Positions 45,044 to 57,249 are shown, numbered from the stretch's first letter. The stretch is DNA of 64,000 nucleotides from Halichoerus grypus (GCF_964656455.1 NC_135715.1:75405414-75469413); one strand, 5' to 3'. Notes: generated by a model from the sequence alone, not told the origin. Program-made: numbers and translations.

Positions 45044-45155
45044 TGTCATGCAATATTTGGGACATACTTAATACTTTTAAAAGTATTTATTTTTTTATCT
45101 GAAATTCAAATTTAACTAGGCATCCCATATTTTTTTTCCTAAACCTGGCCACTCT
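45044..45155. mobile_element. Half-copy of the palindromic repeat family
   Basis: It has gggacatacttaatactttt, then ctgaaattcaaatttaacta, then ggcatcccatattttt, matching the right half of the palindromic element at 37946-38123. Confidence 0.65.
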
Positions 45156-45384
45156 AATTCTTATGACATCAGTCGGATTCCCACCCTGTTTTAGGTATTT
45201 CTACATCCCTGTATGGACTTGCATCTGTTTTTTTTTTTTTTTTTTTCTGCATTAAAATTCACATATGGTGGCTGCCTTGCTCTCCTCTTGCTGGGGTCTC
45301 ATGTATGCATGACATTTGTGAACAGTATTTGATGTAGATGGAACTTCTACTTTTATAGCTCTGTCCCAACCATCAGATCTGTGC

Positions 45385-45870
45385 ATCTAATTGCTTATTG
45401 ACATCTCCACCTGGATGTGCAATGAACACCTCGAACTCAACCATCTAGCATAAGCTTAGCTTTCCCACAAACACAAGCTCCTGCTGTCTCCCCTCTCAGT
45501 GAATGGTATCACCACCTAACCCTCAATCTTGACATCTCCTTGCTCACCTCCACATGCCACCAAGTCCTACTGACACTCCAGTGAACAGAGTTCCAATCCA
45601 TCCCACTTCTCCCCATTCTCACCATTGCTATCATACTTAGTCACCATCACCCCTTGCCTGGACCACTCCAGCAACCTCCCCACTGATGCCCCTGTCTCCT
45701 CACCTTTCCTTCTCTTCCTCACCCCCGCCTCGGGCAGATGGGGAGATCATTTCAAAGTACAAGTTTGACCATGTTTCTGCTGGGCCATGAATTTTACTTC
45801 CCTCAGGACAACGTCCAAAAATCCTTAGCATGGTCTGCAAAGCCCTGAATAGCATGGCTCTGTGCTAGTC
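45385..45870 (+). mobile_element. L2 body
   Basis: Sense L2 order: tgacatctccacctggatgt, gcctggaccactccagcaac, agtttgaccatgtttctgct, gtctgcaaagccctgaatag. Confidence 0.75.
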
Positions 45871-45879
45871 TTTTCAGAT

Positions 45880-46480
45880 GCAACAGTGAACCAAATACAA
45901 GAGCCCTGTCCTCATGCTCCTTCCAACCTAGAGATGGGGACAGAAAATAAACAAGTAAACAAATATGAGTAATTGGATTGCGATTTGTGTTATGAAGGAA
46001 GTGGACAAGGTGTCTTGATTGGGAAGGACAGGAGTAGTGACTATAGATAGGGTGGTGAGGGGAGCCCCCTCTGAGGAGGGAACAGGTGAGCCAAGACCTA
46101 AAGTATGAGACAAGAGCTAGTTCTATGCAGAGGGAAAGCATGTGTGAAAGCCTGGAGGTGGGAAACAGGTTGGAGTTTCAGGAATGGAAAAGCCAGTGTC
46201 ACTGGAACAGAGAAAGCAAGGGGAAGGTGGTGCAAGATGAGCTGGGAAAGGTAGGCGGAGCCATGGGGAGTATGCTGGGTTTCATCCGGGTGACATGTAA
46301 TGGTCTGCGGAAGAGCTTTGGATGCAGTGGAGGGGCCTTGTCGGAGGCTGAGTGTGTGGGGAGCCCGCTGGGGAACCTGCAGTACTCCAGCAGAGATCCC
46401 ATGTGACACAGACATGGCAGTGAAGCTGGAGGGAGCAGGTGCATTTGAGGAGTGAAGTGACCGGCACAAAGCTAGAGGAG
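45880..46480 (-). mobile_element. L2 body, antisense
   Basis: The order acagaaaataaacaagtaaa, gagggaacaggtgagccaag, gaaagcctggaggtgggaaa, then gccagtgtcactggaacaga is the reverse complement of L2. It meets the sense L2 at 45385-45870 head on. Confidence 0.7.
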
Positions 46481-46811
46481 ACCTACATCTCTAGACTCTC
46501 AGCTTGGGTCTTCAGTTTGTTTGACCAACAATTAAATCAAGGTGGTGATTTTAAGAGTCTTGAAGTTTTCCTTGCTTTTGACCACAATAGCTGTTAGAAG
46601 TGACCAAAAACCTGCACATGAGTCTGCCTATTTCACTCCTGGTGAGAGGCAGCAGGCTCTTGAAGAAGTCCTTGTTGTTGTACAGATGTGGCTGGTTTAT
46701 GGCTGGAAACTGGAGGCTAGGTCACTGGCATTCAGGGAGGCTGTGTGCATAGTGGTCCCTGCTCTCAGAGATGATGCTCTCTCTAGCTCTCCCATCAGAC
46801 TACGAACAGGA
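46481..46811. other. Unique stretch with a weak exon-like segment
   Basis: The acceptor ttttgaccacaatag leads 46591-46641, ending ctcctg|gtgaga, 51 bp. Two frames are open, so there is no strong coding evidence. A 104-codon + frame (46542-46856) overlaps it and runs into the L1. Confidence 0.35.
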
Positions 46812-46900
46812 CTGTGTCAATTTTTCTTTTTTCTGTCTATTGAGATGACTGTATAGTTTCTGTGCTTTAGTGTCCTTTTTAAAAAATATTACATCAGTTG

Positions 46901-47063
46901 GGGCGCCTGGGTGGCTCAGTCATTTGAGCATCTGACTCTTGATCTCAGCTCAGGTCTTGATCTCAGGGTCATGAGTTCAGGCCCCGAGTTGGGCTCCTTG
47001 CTGGATGTGGAGCCTATTTAAAAAGAAAAACAGAACAAAACAAAAAAACTTAAAAAAAAAAAG
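46901..47063 (+). mobile_element. Carnivore SINE with an (AAAAC)n-type tail, short body
   Basis: Head ggggcgcctgggtggctcag, then ggatgtggagcctatttaaa and an A/C tail; the CT-rich body is absent. The perfect 13-bp target duplication attacatcagttg lies at 46888-46900 and 47064-47076. Confidence 0.96.
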
Positions 47064-47863
47064 ATTACATCAGTTGATTTTGGCATACTAAAATAACCTT
47101 GCATTCCCAGAATAAATCCCACCTGGTCATGATGTATAATCCTTTGTATATGTTACTGGATTTGGTTTGCTAGTCTTCTGTTTATATTTCTGCATTTTTA
47201 TTCCTGAGAGATACTGATCTGTAGTTTTTCATTCTTGTAATGTCTTTGTCCATTTTTGATATCTGTGTAATAATATGCCTTTTAAAATGAGATAGAAAAT
47301 ATTCTCTGCTCTTCTGTTTTTTAGAAAAGTTTGTGATGGAATGGTGTTAATTCTTTAAACATCTGGTAGGAATCACCAGTGAAGCCATCTTGGTCTGGGC
47401 TTTCCTTTGTGGGAAGTTTTTGGTTACTAACTCCATTTTATTATTTGTTATATGTCTAACAAGACTTCTTATTTCTTCTTGACTCAATTTTGGTAGTTGA
47501 TGTCTTTCTGGGCATTTGTTTAGGTTACCTAATTTGTTGGCATAAAATTGTTCACAGTATTCCCCATGGTCCTTTTTACTTCTGTAAGATTGGTAAGGAT
47601 GTCTCCTCTTCCCTTCCTCAACTTAGTAATTTAAGTCTTTTCTAACTTTTTCTTGGCCATTCTGGCTAAATTTATCAATTTGGTTGATCTTTCAAAGAAC
47701 TAACTGGAGTTTGTTGATTTTTTTTCCCTATTGTTCTTCATTTTTGTATTTCAATTCTAATCTTTTTCATTGTTTTCATTCTTCTTGCTTAGGGTTTAGT
47801 TTGATCTTCTTTTTCTATTTTCTTAAAGTGGTATGTTATTGATTTGAGATGTTTCTTTTTTTA

Positions 47864-48057
47864 ATTTTTTTAAAAGATTTATTTATTTGTTGAGAGAGAG
47901 CAAGTGAGCACAAGCAGGGAGAGCAGCAGGCAGAGGGAGAGGGAGAAGCAGGCTTCCCACTGAGCAAGGAGCCCAATGCGGGGCTCGATCCCAGGACCCT
48001 GGGATCATGGCCTGAGTCGAAGGCAGACGCCTAACCAACTGAGCCACCAGGCATCCC
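47864..48057 (-). mobile_element. Carnivore SINE inside the old L1
   Basis: Tail ttttaaaagatttatttatt, GA body, gatcccaggaccctgggatc box, head ending gagccaccaggcatccc. Likely target duplication gagatgtttctttttttaa / gagctttcttttttaaa. Confidence 0.92.
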
Positions 48058-49114
48058 AAGAGCTTTCTTTTTTAAATAGGCAATTACGGCTATAAATTTT
48101 TCTCTGAGCACTGCCTTATCTGAATCCCATAAGTTTTGGCATCTTTTGTCTTCATTTTTGTTTATCTCAAAGTGCTTTCTAATTTTTCTTGTGATTTCTT
48201 CATTGGTTATTCATGAATGTGTTTTTAAAATTTCCAGGTTATTTGTGAATTTCCCCAATTTTTTTCTGTTCCTCATTTCTAACTTCATTTCATTGTAGTC
48301 AGTCATTTTGTATGATTTTACTCCTTTTTAATGTTTTGATTGTTTTATGGCCTGGAACATGGTCTATCCTGAAGAATATTTCATTGACGCTGAGAAAAAT
48401 GCATATTCTGCTGTTGTTGAGGGAAGTGTTCTATGGATTGCTGTTAGGTCTAATTGCTTTATAATATTGTTTAAATCGTCCATTTCCTTGTTGATCTTCT
48501 GCCTAGTTATTCTATCCATTATTGATAGCAGGATATTGACATTTCCAACTGTTATAGTTTCATTGTCTATTTCTCCCTGCAGTTTGAGTTTTCCCTTCAT
48601 GTATTTTTGGTGTTTGTTATTAGGTGCGTATGTTTATAATTATTATGTCCTCTAATGGTTTGACCCTTTAAAATTTTTTAAATGCCCTTTTTAAATCCCT
48701 TTAAATAACTTTTTTGTCTTCAAGATTATTTTGTCTAATATTATTATATCTCCTCCACCTCCCTTTTGGGTACTCTTTGCACAGGATATCTCTTTCCATC
48801 CTTCAATTTCCAATTTATTTGTATATTTGAATCTGAAATGTGTCTCTTGTAGATCATGTTTTTTCTTTTTTCTATCTTTTTTGTTTTGTTTTGTTTTACT
48901 CCATATTGCCAGTCTGCCTTTTGATTGAAGGGCATTCACAGTTAATGTAATCACCAATTAGGTAAGATTTACATCTGCCATTTTGATATTTCTATGTGTC
49001 TTATATCTTATTTGTTCTTCTGTTTCTCTATTACTATCTTTTTTGTGTTAGATATTCTCTGGTACCATTCTCCAATACCATTTTAATTCCCTTGTTATTT
49101 ATTTTACTCTACTT

Positions 49115-49326
49115 TCCTTTTTTTAGATTTTATTTATTTATTTATTTGAGAGGGAGAGAGAGAGAGAGAGAAGGTGGGGGCGGGGGAAGAGCAGGGGGAG
49201 AGGGACAAGCAGACTCTGCACTGAGCACAGATCCTGATGCAGGGCTCAATCCCAGGACCCTGAGATCATGATCTGAGCCAAAACCAAGAGTTACATGCTT
49301 AGCTGACTGAGCCACCCAGGCACCTC
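49115..49326 (-). mobile_element. Carnivore SINE inside the old L1
   Basis: The perfect target duplication tattttactctactt lies at 49100-49114 and 49327-49341. A GA-rich body carries a G-run (ggtgggggcgggggaagag). Confidence 0.96.
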
Positions 49327-49565
49327 TATTTTACTCTACTTTTTAAAAAGTTATTTTCTTAGTATTTTTCCTCATGATTATAATTAACATCGTAACACAG
49401 TCTAACTTGGATTAATACCAACTTAATTTTAATAGTATACAAAAACTTTGCTCCATTTTAGCTCTGTTCATCCCCCTCCTATTATTGTCATGCAACTTAC
49501 ATCTTTATACATTCTAAACCCATCAACATAGTTTTATAATTATTGCCTTATGCCGTTGTCTTTTG

Positions 49566-49919
49566 TTTTAGTTTTTTTGTTTCAAGTTTTTATTTAAATT
49601 CTAGTTAGTTAACATACAGGGTAATATTGGTTTCAGTTGTAGAATTTATTGATTCATCACTTACACATGACACCCAGTGCTCATCACAAGTGCCCTCCTT
49701 AATACCCATCACCCATTTAGCTCATCCCCCACCCACCTCTCTCCATCAACCCTCAGTTTGTTCTCTATAGTTAAGAGTCTTTTATGGTTTGCATCCCTCT
49801 CTTTTTTTCCCCCTTCCCCTATGTTCATCTGTTTTATTTCTTAAATTCCACAAAAGAGTGAAATCATACAGTATTTGTCTTTCTCTGACTGACTTATTCC
49901 ACCTAGCTAAGCGAAATAT
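49566..49919 (-). mobile_element. Carnivore L1 3' end, truncated, inside the old L1
   Basis: The same 3' end family as at 11283-11724 (ttctagttagttaacataca, ggtttcagttgtagaattta, tgccctccttaatacccatc). The target duplication tatgccgttgtctttt / tatgcatttgtctttt lies at 49549-49564 and 49920-49935. Confidence 0.92.
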
Positions 49920-49935
49920 TATGCATTTGTCTTTT

Positions 49936-50137
49936 TTTTCCTTTGAGAGAGAGAGAGCACACATACGCACATGGGAGTTGGGGAGGAGGGGCAGAGGGAG
50001 AGGGAGAGAGAAAATCTTAAGCAAGCTCCTTGCCCAGTGCAGAGCCCAACACAGGGCTTGATCTCAGGACCCTGAGATCATGACCTGAGCTGAAATCAAG
50101 AGTCAGACGCTTAATTGACTGAGCCACCCAGGCACCC
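49936..50137 (-). mobile_element. Carnivore SINE at the right edge of the L1 piece
   Basis: GA body (gagagagagagcacacatac), then a head ending gagccacccaggcacccc. It begins directly after the right target copy of the L1 insertion, and no separate target duplication is clear. Confidence 0.9.
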
Positions 50138-52428
50138 CTCTGCAGTAATCTTTTTAAATCAGATAGCAAAATAAAATAGTTATAAGCAAAAATATATTTA
50201 TACTATCTTTCATATTTCCCTGCATAGTTATCTTTACCAGTGCTTCTTATTTCTCTGTGTGGAATCAAGTCACTGTCTAGTGTCCTCTTATTTTAGTCTG
50301 AATGATTCCTTTTAGTTTTTCTGGTAGAGCAGGTCTGCTAGTGACGAGTTCTCTCATTTTTTGTTTATCTGTGATTATCTTAAGATTTTCTTTTTTTTTA
50401 AGGATAGTGTCAGTGGCTATAAAATTCTTGGTTAGTAGTCTTTCTTTCAGCAGTTTGAATATGTCACCCACTGATTTCTGGCTTCCAGATGTCTGATGAG
50501 AAGTCAGCTGCTGTTCTTATTTAGGATCCATCGTGTGTAATGAGTTGCTTTTCTCTTGATGCTTTCAAAGTTCTCCTTCTCTTTGTCTTTCACCAGTTTT
50601 ACTGTAATGTGTCTAGATATAGCCATCTTTGAGTTTATCCTACTGGGTGTTCATTGAGCATGTATATGTAAAATAATGTTTTCAAAAGTTTGGAAAGTTT
50701 TTGGTCATTATTTCTTCACATATTCCTTCTTCCTCTCTCTCATTCTGCCCTCCTTCTGGGACTACCGTGATGTGTATGTTGCTACATCTGATGGTGTCAC
50801 ACAGGTTTCTGAGGCTTTATTTCTCCTCATACTTTTCTCTTTCTGTTCACCAGACTGGATAATCTCAATTGATTGATTGATGTACAAATTCTTTCTTCTG
50901 CCAGTTCAAATATGCTATCGAGCCCCTCTAATGAATTTCTCATTTCAGTATACACTTTTCAACCCAGGATTTCTATTTGGTTCTTTTTAATAATTTCTGT
51001 CTCATTATTGATATTCTCTATTTGGTGAGACATTATTTTCTTACTTTAGACATGGTTTCCTTTAGTAATTTGAACATACTTATAATACTTATAATAGATG
51101 ACTTAAAGTCCTTGTTTAGTAAATCCAGCATCTGGGCTTCTTTCAGTACAGTTTGTATTGATTGCTTCTCTCCTGTGCATGGACTATACTTTTTTTTTTT
51201 TTTTTTGCATGTCTCACAAATTTTCTACAGAAACTAGATGTTTTAAATATTGAGTATCCAGATTTCCTTCTCCCTGGGATTTTTTGTTATTGTTGCTGTT
51301 CTTGCCACTTGCTTGTCTGGTGACTTTCCCGAATTAATTTACAAACCATGCATTCTTTGTCATTTGCAGCTACTGAAGTCTCTGCTCAGTTAGTTAGTGG
51401 TTGCATAATAATTGGAGAGATTTCCTCAAATGCACTGAAATAATAACTCTCCCAGCCTTTTATAAGGACCTCTGTCTATGTGTTGAGGCATGCCTTCCAT
51501 ACTCTAGCAGACCATTTACATCTCTGCCTTAGCTTTCACCCCCTGCTTGTACAAAGTCTCAGTGTCAGCCAGAGGTGAGAGATTAAGCTTTCTAAGCTCT
51601 TGCCTGGGCATATCCACAGCCCTGCACATGCGTGTGGCCTTCTAAATTCTCAGTCATATGTTACAGCTTTACAAAGCCCCCTGAAGACGTCTCATTCCCC
51701 AGCACTTCCTTTTAAGTTTTTTGTTCAGCATCTTGTTAGTCTTAACTGGTATCACTACCCCAAGCAGCTGCAATGTCAAACAATTGCCCCTGACTGTGTT
51801 TACAGATGCCCTAGGGATACAGCTGTTTGCACAGAACTTGCTCTGAATAAGGTCGAATAAAGACAAATTCTGAGAATGGAGCTTTGCTGAGAGCTTCCAG
51901 ACAGGCTTCAAAATAAGAGTTTTCTGGGGGTGGGATTGGGGGAGTTCCAAACTCATTCTGCTCCTTCCTGAGGCTGCTAGGTTGCTGGTTTTCATGGTTA
52001 CCAAGGTATAAACCTATCATTTTCCAAGGCTACTATGGGGAGAGCAGTGAATAGGAACAGAGCAAGTTGAAATGCCACAAACTCACTGTTCTTTACTGAG
52101 ACTCAGTCATATTCCTTGAATAAATACTCCATGAATTGTTGCAAATCTTTGAGTAGTTTATGGAGTTCTGAAAAAGTTGTTTTTGACAAATTTTGCCAGT
52201 TTCTCATTGTCTTGATGGAGACTTTTTGGAAGTCCTTACTCTTGGACTACATTGGAGGTGCTTCTCCAATGCTGACCTTTTCAAAGGGCTTTTTAGAGAT
52301 TGTACCTTAACTCACAGAGGAAATTGTAGTCATATTATGTTTCTTAGGCATCCTGGCAGTCCTCTGTGGGCAGCAGTTTTAGGAAGGGGATGCTTAGTGC
52401 CTCTGGGATCAGTTAAAAGTGTTAGATA

Positions 52429-52584
52429 CTGGCTCAGTTAGTAGAGCGCGAGACTCTTGATCTCAGGGTCATGAGTTCAAGCCCCACATTGGGTGTAGAG
52501 CTTATTTAAATAAATAAGTAAATAAATAAATAAATAAACAATAGCATTTTTTAACAACAAAAACAAAACAATAGCATTTTAAAC
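52429..52584 (+). mobile_element. Carnivore SINE, 5'-truncated, long (AAAT)n tail
   Basis: The head lacks its first bases (starts near ggctcagttagtagagcgcg). The body is short and the tail holds about ten aaat units, then an A/C-rich stretch. Possible target duplication gttagata / attagata (52421-52428 and about 52589). Confidence 0.85.
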
Positions 52585-52599
52585 AGCATTAGATAGTTA

Positions 52600-54120
52600 T
52601 TGCACTTATTTTTCACACCCCCAGTAGGCTTTTATTACTTCCTTGCTGTTGCATATAGTCACTGAATGATTACAATTGATATTACCTGAATAATAAGAAA
52701 AGATAATGGTTTACATATCTAAAGTAGATGAGTCAGTAAGAGGCAGAGTTTTAAAAACTGGTGGTAATGAAGTACAATGGGAAACGATTAAGAGTGAGAG
52801 AGTTTATGAGAGGAATCGTTTAAATATAAGATTATTTGAAGGTAATTAATCAGGGAGCCCAAACTTAGGGTCTGTTGGAAATGGGCTGATAGAGCACTAT
52901 GTAGAAAAACACACCAGGGAATATTCTCTATTGACCTCTGGCTCTTGGAAACCTATTGTTCTATTGATATACTAGTTATTCCCTTTCAAACTACCCCATG
53001 TTTGGCAACCTAACATCTCTACATGTTTTAAGTTGTAATTTATAAAGAAGGCAGCCATTTTGAGTAATCATATTGAGGTGTTTTTATGTGGAGCTTTTAT
53101 ACTCCATAGACTATTATGTGGACTTAGTGAAAAAGCTAGTAAGAATGAAAAGATTGCTTGGGTAAGATTGAAGCACTAACATTAAGTTGAATTTTTAAAT
53201 GTTTGGTATCTGCTCATTAACAGTAAAGATGACCATTTCCTTTCAAATAGAATCTGAGAGCACAGTAGCAGACCGGGATAATTAATCTTATTTTTCTAGA
53301 GCATCCTGGTAAAAACAGTAAGAGTGATCACATTTTTTAGCAAGGTCACATTTTACTTGAATTATTTTCCAAAGCAATAAAAAATCCACCCATCTTCCCA
53401 CAAGACCCTAACAAAAAAAAACAAAAACAACCTATATTTCATGGGGTTAAAAGGTCAGCCTCACTGAGAAACATCAGTGGAATCTGCTGTCTCTCACTGT
53501 GACTGAGTCTGGTTTCAAATATATTATATAAAGGGTGAAAATAATGGTCTTTGGGTTCACTCAAGCTGGTCATTCTTCCTGAATTGAATAAAGTCAGGAA
53601 ATGCAGAAATTCATTTTCCATTCACCAGTGTCTCACTGTTCTATGCCGTTAGGAATGCAAATACTCTACAGCAATTTGCCAGTTTTAGAAGAGACTTTAT
53701 AGTTAGTGATCCAGGTTTTCTTAAGGTATTTACCTGAAATTTGAGATGGACCTTCGGAAGAAACAGTCTACCAAGTGGCTCCAACAAAAATGCAAATTTC
53801 AGGCACATTTCAAATATATCACAAAGAACAGCCAAAAGGTCTGGCCCAAATGCTCCTTTGAAATCAGATTGACTTGTCTCTTTTCTGCTAAATGGAGCAA
53901 TTGTGGGAAAAGGCAGTATCACATAGAAGAAGTAGAAGCTTTAGCTTGGTGGCTATGAGGAAACTGCTAAATAGGTTTGTTTTAAATCTTTTGAATTTTT
54001 TGTAATCTTACAATTTTAAGAAAAACCTGGCTGCTTTAAGAACTAAGAGTCAAGATTCTAACATTACATAAAGGGCAAGTGTATAAGGAAAGAGCCAGGC
54101 TGTGCTAATAATACTTTGAA
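52600..54120. other. Unique AT-rich stretch without a supported gene
   Basis: Frames at 53641-53958 on both strands (70-93 codons) have no splice support except a minus-strand donor-like cag|gtaaat at 53734. No repeat family named. Confidence 0.4.
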
Positions 54121-54286
54121 CACTGTTTCTCAAGGTGCATGGGTCACAGAACTATATGAATCAGCCAGGATGCTTGTGAAAGTGCAGCTTCCTGGGGTCT
54201 TTCCCTGCCCTAATAAATTGAAATTTAGGACTTGGGATTTGAATTTTAAGTCAGAATTTTGTACACTGTAAAGTTTGAGAACCACC
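54121..54286 (+). mobile_element. MER5A-like DNA transposon relic
   Basis: It begins ctgtttctcaaggtgcatgg and ends gtaaagtttgagaaccacc, the near-complementary ends of this hAT-type element. About 166 bp, non-autonomous. Confidence 0.78.
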
Positions 54287-54514
54287 AAGAACTCCTATTT
54301 TCCACTTATAAGCAGCTTAATATCCCAGTTAGCACAAGAGTTAAAAATAAAAACTAGCTTCTAGCACAAACCTAATATTCAAACGTTTCTCTCCTTCCTT
54401 AACTATTATAACCTCTACTTGCCAGGATGTTTTTCTTTATGCAACTCTCACTTGGGGTCCTTTAAACTGTATTCCTAACTCTTGGCTGGTCTTCTCTATA
54501 AAAATGTTCATTCT

Positions 54515-54709
54515 TGGGGCACCTGGGTGGCTCAGTTGGTTGAGACTCCAACTCTTGGTTTCAGCTCAGGTCTTGATCTCAGGGTTGTGGGATGGAGCCC
54601 TGCATTGAGCTCCCCACTTAGCAGGAGGTCTGCTTGGGATTCTCTCTCCCCCTCCCCTTATACCCTGCCCCCTCAAATAAATAATCTTTTTTTAAAAAAA
54701 AAAAAAGGA
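54515..54709 (+). mobile_element. Carnivore SINE, older subtype
   Basis: Head ggggcacctgggtggctcag, body with ctgcttgggattctctctcc, A-tail. The target duplication aaaaatgttcatt is perfect (54500-54512, 54710-54722). Confidence 0.96.
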
Positions 54710-54722
54710 AAAAATGTTCATT

Positions 54723-55031
54723 TCTCTGTGATTTTTTAGAACTTTTTTATTGTTCATTTGTCTTCTCAGACTAGAAGAAAAAGCAAACTTCATTTCTTGC
54801 TGTGCTTGATGCATGACAAAAGATAAGGGCAGTTCTAGAATTCCCTACAACTAGAGCTGGGAACATTTCTGTCTATGCTAATATTAAAAGGACAAGTAGC
54901 TAAGTACAGGTCCCTGGATCTCTCAATTACCCACATATAAACTGAGCTGAGTCACTGCATCTAAACCAGCTCATCATCACATGTCATCTTTCACCTCATG
55001 GCAACAACCTTAAGTGTAGAGCTAAGGCACA
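54723..55031. other. Unique stretch, nothing recognised
   Basis: AT-rich, no exon or repeat recognised. Confidence 0.4.
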
Positions 55032-55043
55032 GACACTGCATCT

Positions 55044-55246
55044 GGGTGCCTGGGGGGCTCAGTCGTTAAGCATCTGCCTTCGGCTCAGGTCATGATCCCA
55101 GGGTCCTGGGATCGAGCCCCATATCGGGCTCCCTGCTCCGCGGGAAGCCTGCTTCTCCCTCTCCCACTCCCCCTGCTTGTGTTCCCTCTCTTGCTGTGTC
55201 CCTCTCTTGCAATGTCAAATAAATAAAGTCTTAAAAAAAAAAAAAA
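55044..55246 (+). mobile_element. Carnivore tRNA-Lys SINE, full length
   Basis: Near-consensus body (tcatgatcccagggtcctgg). Target duplication gacactgcatct / gatcactggatct at 55032-55043 and 55247-55259. Confidence 0.95.
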
Positions 55247-55261
55247 GATCACTGGATCTTA

Positions 55262-55415
55262 AACATCCATAGGTATAGGAATAACCTAGGGTTCATTCAA
55301 AATAGATATTCCTGGCCTCCAACCACCCAGCTTCTGATCAGTGACTATGGAGTAGGAGCCAGGAATCTGCCTTTATCAGGCACACCTCCCACCCCGGGTG
55401 ATTCTAGAATCTGGA
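55262..55415 (+). mobile_element. MER5A-like DNA transposon relic
   Basis: Order cataggtataggaataacct, agccaggaatctgcctttat, ccccgggtgattctagaatc follows the MER5A body. Both ends are diverged. Confidence 0.65.
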
Positions 55416-56042
55416 CCCAACCTTTGGGCAAACTTTCATAGAGGAATTTAACTCCCACATTCAAGGGTAGCTTTGCAGCTCTTACCAAATTTAGCATTGA
55501 AAAATTGCAGTGGAGTAAAGAGAATCTACTTCACACACCCAATAGCCATCTGAGAACAGGTCTATGGGGAGAAATCAGGCCCCCCTGCATCACAACACAT
55601 GAAACTCGCAGGACAAATGTGACCTGAGAGTCACAATTCCAATGAGTTTAAATGGGATTTAGTGAAGCTTGTATCTCGCTGGTGATTGATACGTGTGATG
55701 AAGAAAGATGTACTTGACAAGTTGGATTTATTAGGACATTAATAAAAATTTGTGCTTAAATTTTTGGTGGGGTTTTTGACACAAGTAGCTCTGCTCCTCC
55801 CCTTTGCCCCTTACAACCTTCCAGTCCCCATTCCCAGACACGCTCACATCCACTATATTCACATGTGTACTTTCATATTTTGATAGTTCTAGATGCAAAA
55901 TGAAAGATATTATTAAGAACTCTGAATTTAAGCAAGTGGAGATGGCTTTTCAGTAAATGTTTCTACTGCTTGTAAGAAACAGACCAGAACCCATAATCAT
56001 TTATATTGCAAAAGTATATTTTGTCATTCAGTGAAGTATAAA
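55416..56042. other. Unique stretch, nothing recognised
   Basis: No exon or repeat supported. Confidence 0.4.
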
Positions 56043-56055
56043 GAAACATTTGCTT

Positions 56056-56241
56056 GTTTTTTTAAGATTTTATCCATTTATTTGACACAGAGAGAGAGCA
56101 CAAGCAGGGGGAGCAGCAGGTAGAGGGAGAGGGAGAAGCAGGCTCCCCGAAGAGCAAGGAGCCCGATGTGGGGGCTCGATCCCAGGACCTTGGGCTGAGC
56201 CAAAGGCAGTCGCTTAACCAACTGAGCCACCCAGGTACCCT
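56056..56241 (-). mobile_element. Carnivore SINE
   Basis: Target duplication gaaacatttgctt / gaaacattggctt at 56043-56055 and 56242-56254. A short internal deletion removed the catgacc part near 56193 (gggctgagccaaaggcagtc follows ccttg). Confidence 0.95.
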
Positions 56242-56254
56242 GAAACATTGGCTT

Positions 56255-57249
56255 TTAAGTAAAATGCCAAAAAATTGGAAAATTTCTTATCTGCTTGAGA
56301 TTTTAACAGAGATGTAAAAAACAAGTAGTTGTATTTTCTTGAGGGGTTTTAATAAGAAGAGCTGGGTTATTTTCTTATCTTAGCCAATCACTCAGTACCC
56401 ATATACCAGGGGTCCTCGAGAGAGTCTGACATCCTCTGGAGGTATTAAACCATTTCCACACCATGCTCTCCTAGGCCCTGTCATGTGTGTTTTTGTCTGG
56501 TGCTCCCAGCATTTGGGTCTCACTCTTGATGAGGTATACATGCAAGCCTTAGGGGAGGCAGGGGGACCTGATATGGCCCCAACTGTGCTCAGATGGCCTC
56601 TCCCCATCCCAGATGTTGCCCTATGGTGTGGGTCCACTCTTTGGGGTGCAGATGTAAATAGTGGATGACAGCAGAGGCCAGACTCCCCAGCTCCAGGAAA
56701 ATTCTGGAACAGACCTAGGACGTAAGGTTTTGGAGAAGAACACAAACAGGTTTGACACGGACACCTTTTGGCTGAGAAGCTATTATTCCAACCTATCCCA
56801 AAGCACTATTGTGTTGCAGTTTTTCAGTCACAGAGATGTCTGTGTACCTCTAGGTAGCATGATCATGAGGACTTTGGAAGTGCATGGTGTCTAGTAGTGG
56901 GAACTTGAAGTTAGCCCAGAAAATCCAGGTTTTGTTACATTTAATGATTCTGCATAAATAGTTCTTCTTACTCAAATAGTTGTGAAAAAACACATGAACA
57001 TTTTTGGAGAGAACTGGATAACTTGAAAACTTTCCCAGTACAAGATATCTTAAAATCATGAGGAGGATGGAGTAGGATACAGCAAAGTAATGTGATCTGA
57101 CAAAGTTAAGAGGTGGGTGCACAGATGTTTGCTGCTATAGTCCCTATTCTTTCAGTATGCGTAAAATATCCAGAATAAATAAATAAAATTCACATTTGTG
57201 AGAGCCTTTTCAAACTCATTATGTAATCCACCTTATTGCCCCATATACA
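56255..57249. other. Unique stretch without a supported gene
   Basis: Overlapping frames (117 codons minus, 56392-56745; 61 and 77 codons plus) show no splice support. No repeat named. Confidence 0.4.

Larger units (their letters stand above)
46812..52300 (-). mobile_element. Long old L1, antisense, with later insertions
   Basis: Read on the minus strand from about 52300 to 46812 this is one old L1: a 5' region (gttttcatggttaccaagg, attggagagatttcctc), an ORF1-side part (ggttctttttaataatttct, gtaatgtgtctagatatagc) and ORF2-derived sequence (tctattgagatgactgtata, aaccttgcattcccagaata). All frames are broken by stops. It is interrupted by SINEs at 46901, 47864, 49115 and 49936 and by a younger L1 piece at 49566. 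Confidence 0.85.

Noticed and set aside
46812..52300. An intact L1 able to move
   Set aside because: The reading frames are broken by many stops and by four or more later insertions.
53641..53958. Overlapping frames on both strands near a minus-strand donor
   Set aside because: No minus-strand acceptor was found to bound an exon, and both strands are open.
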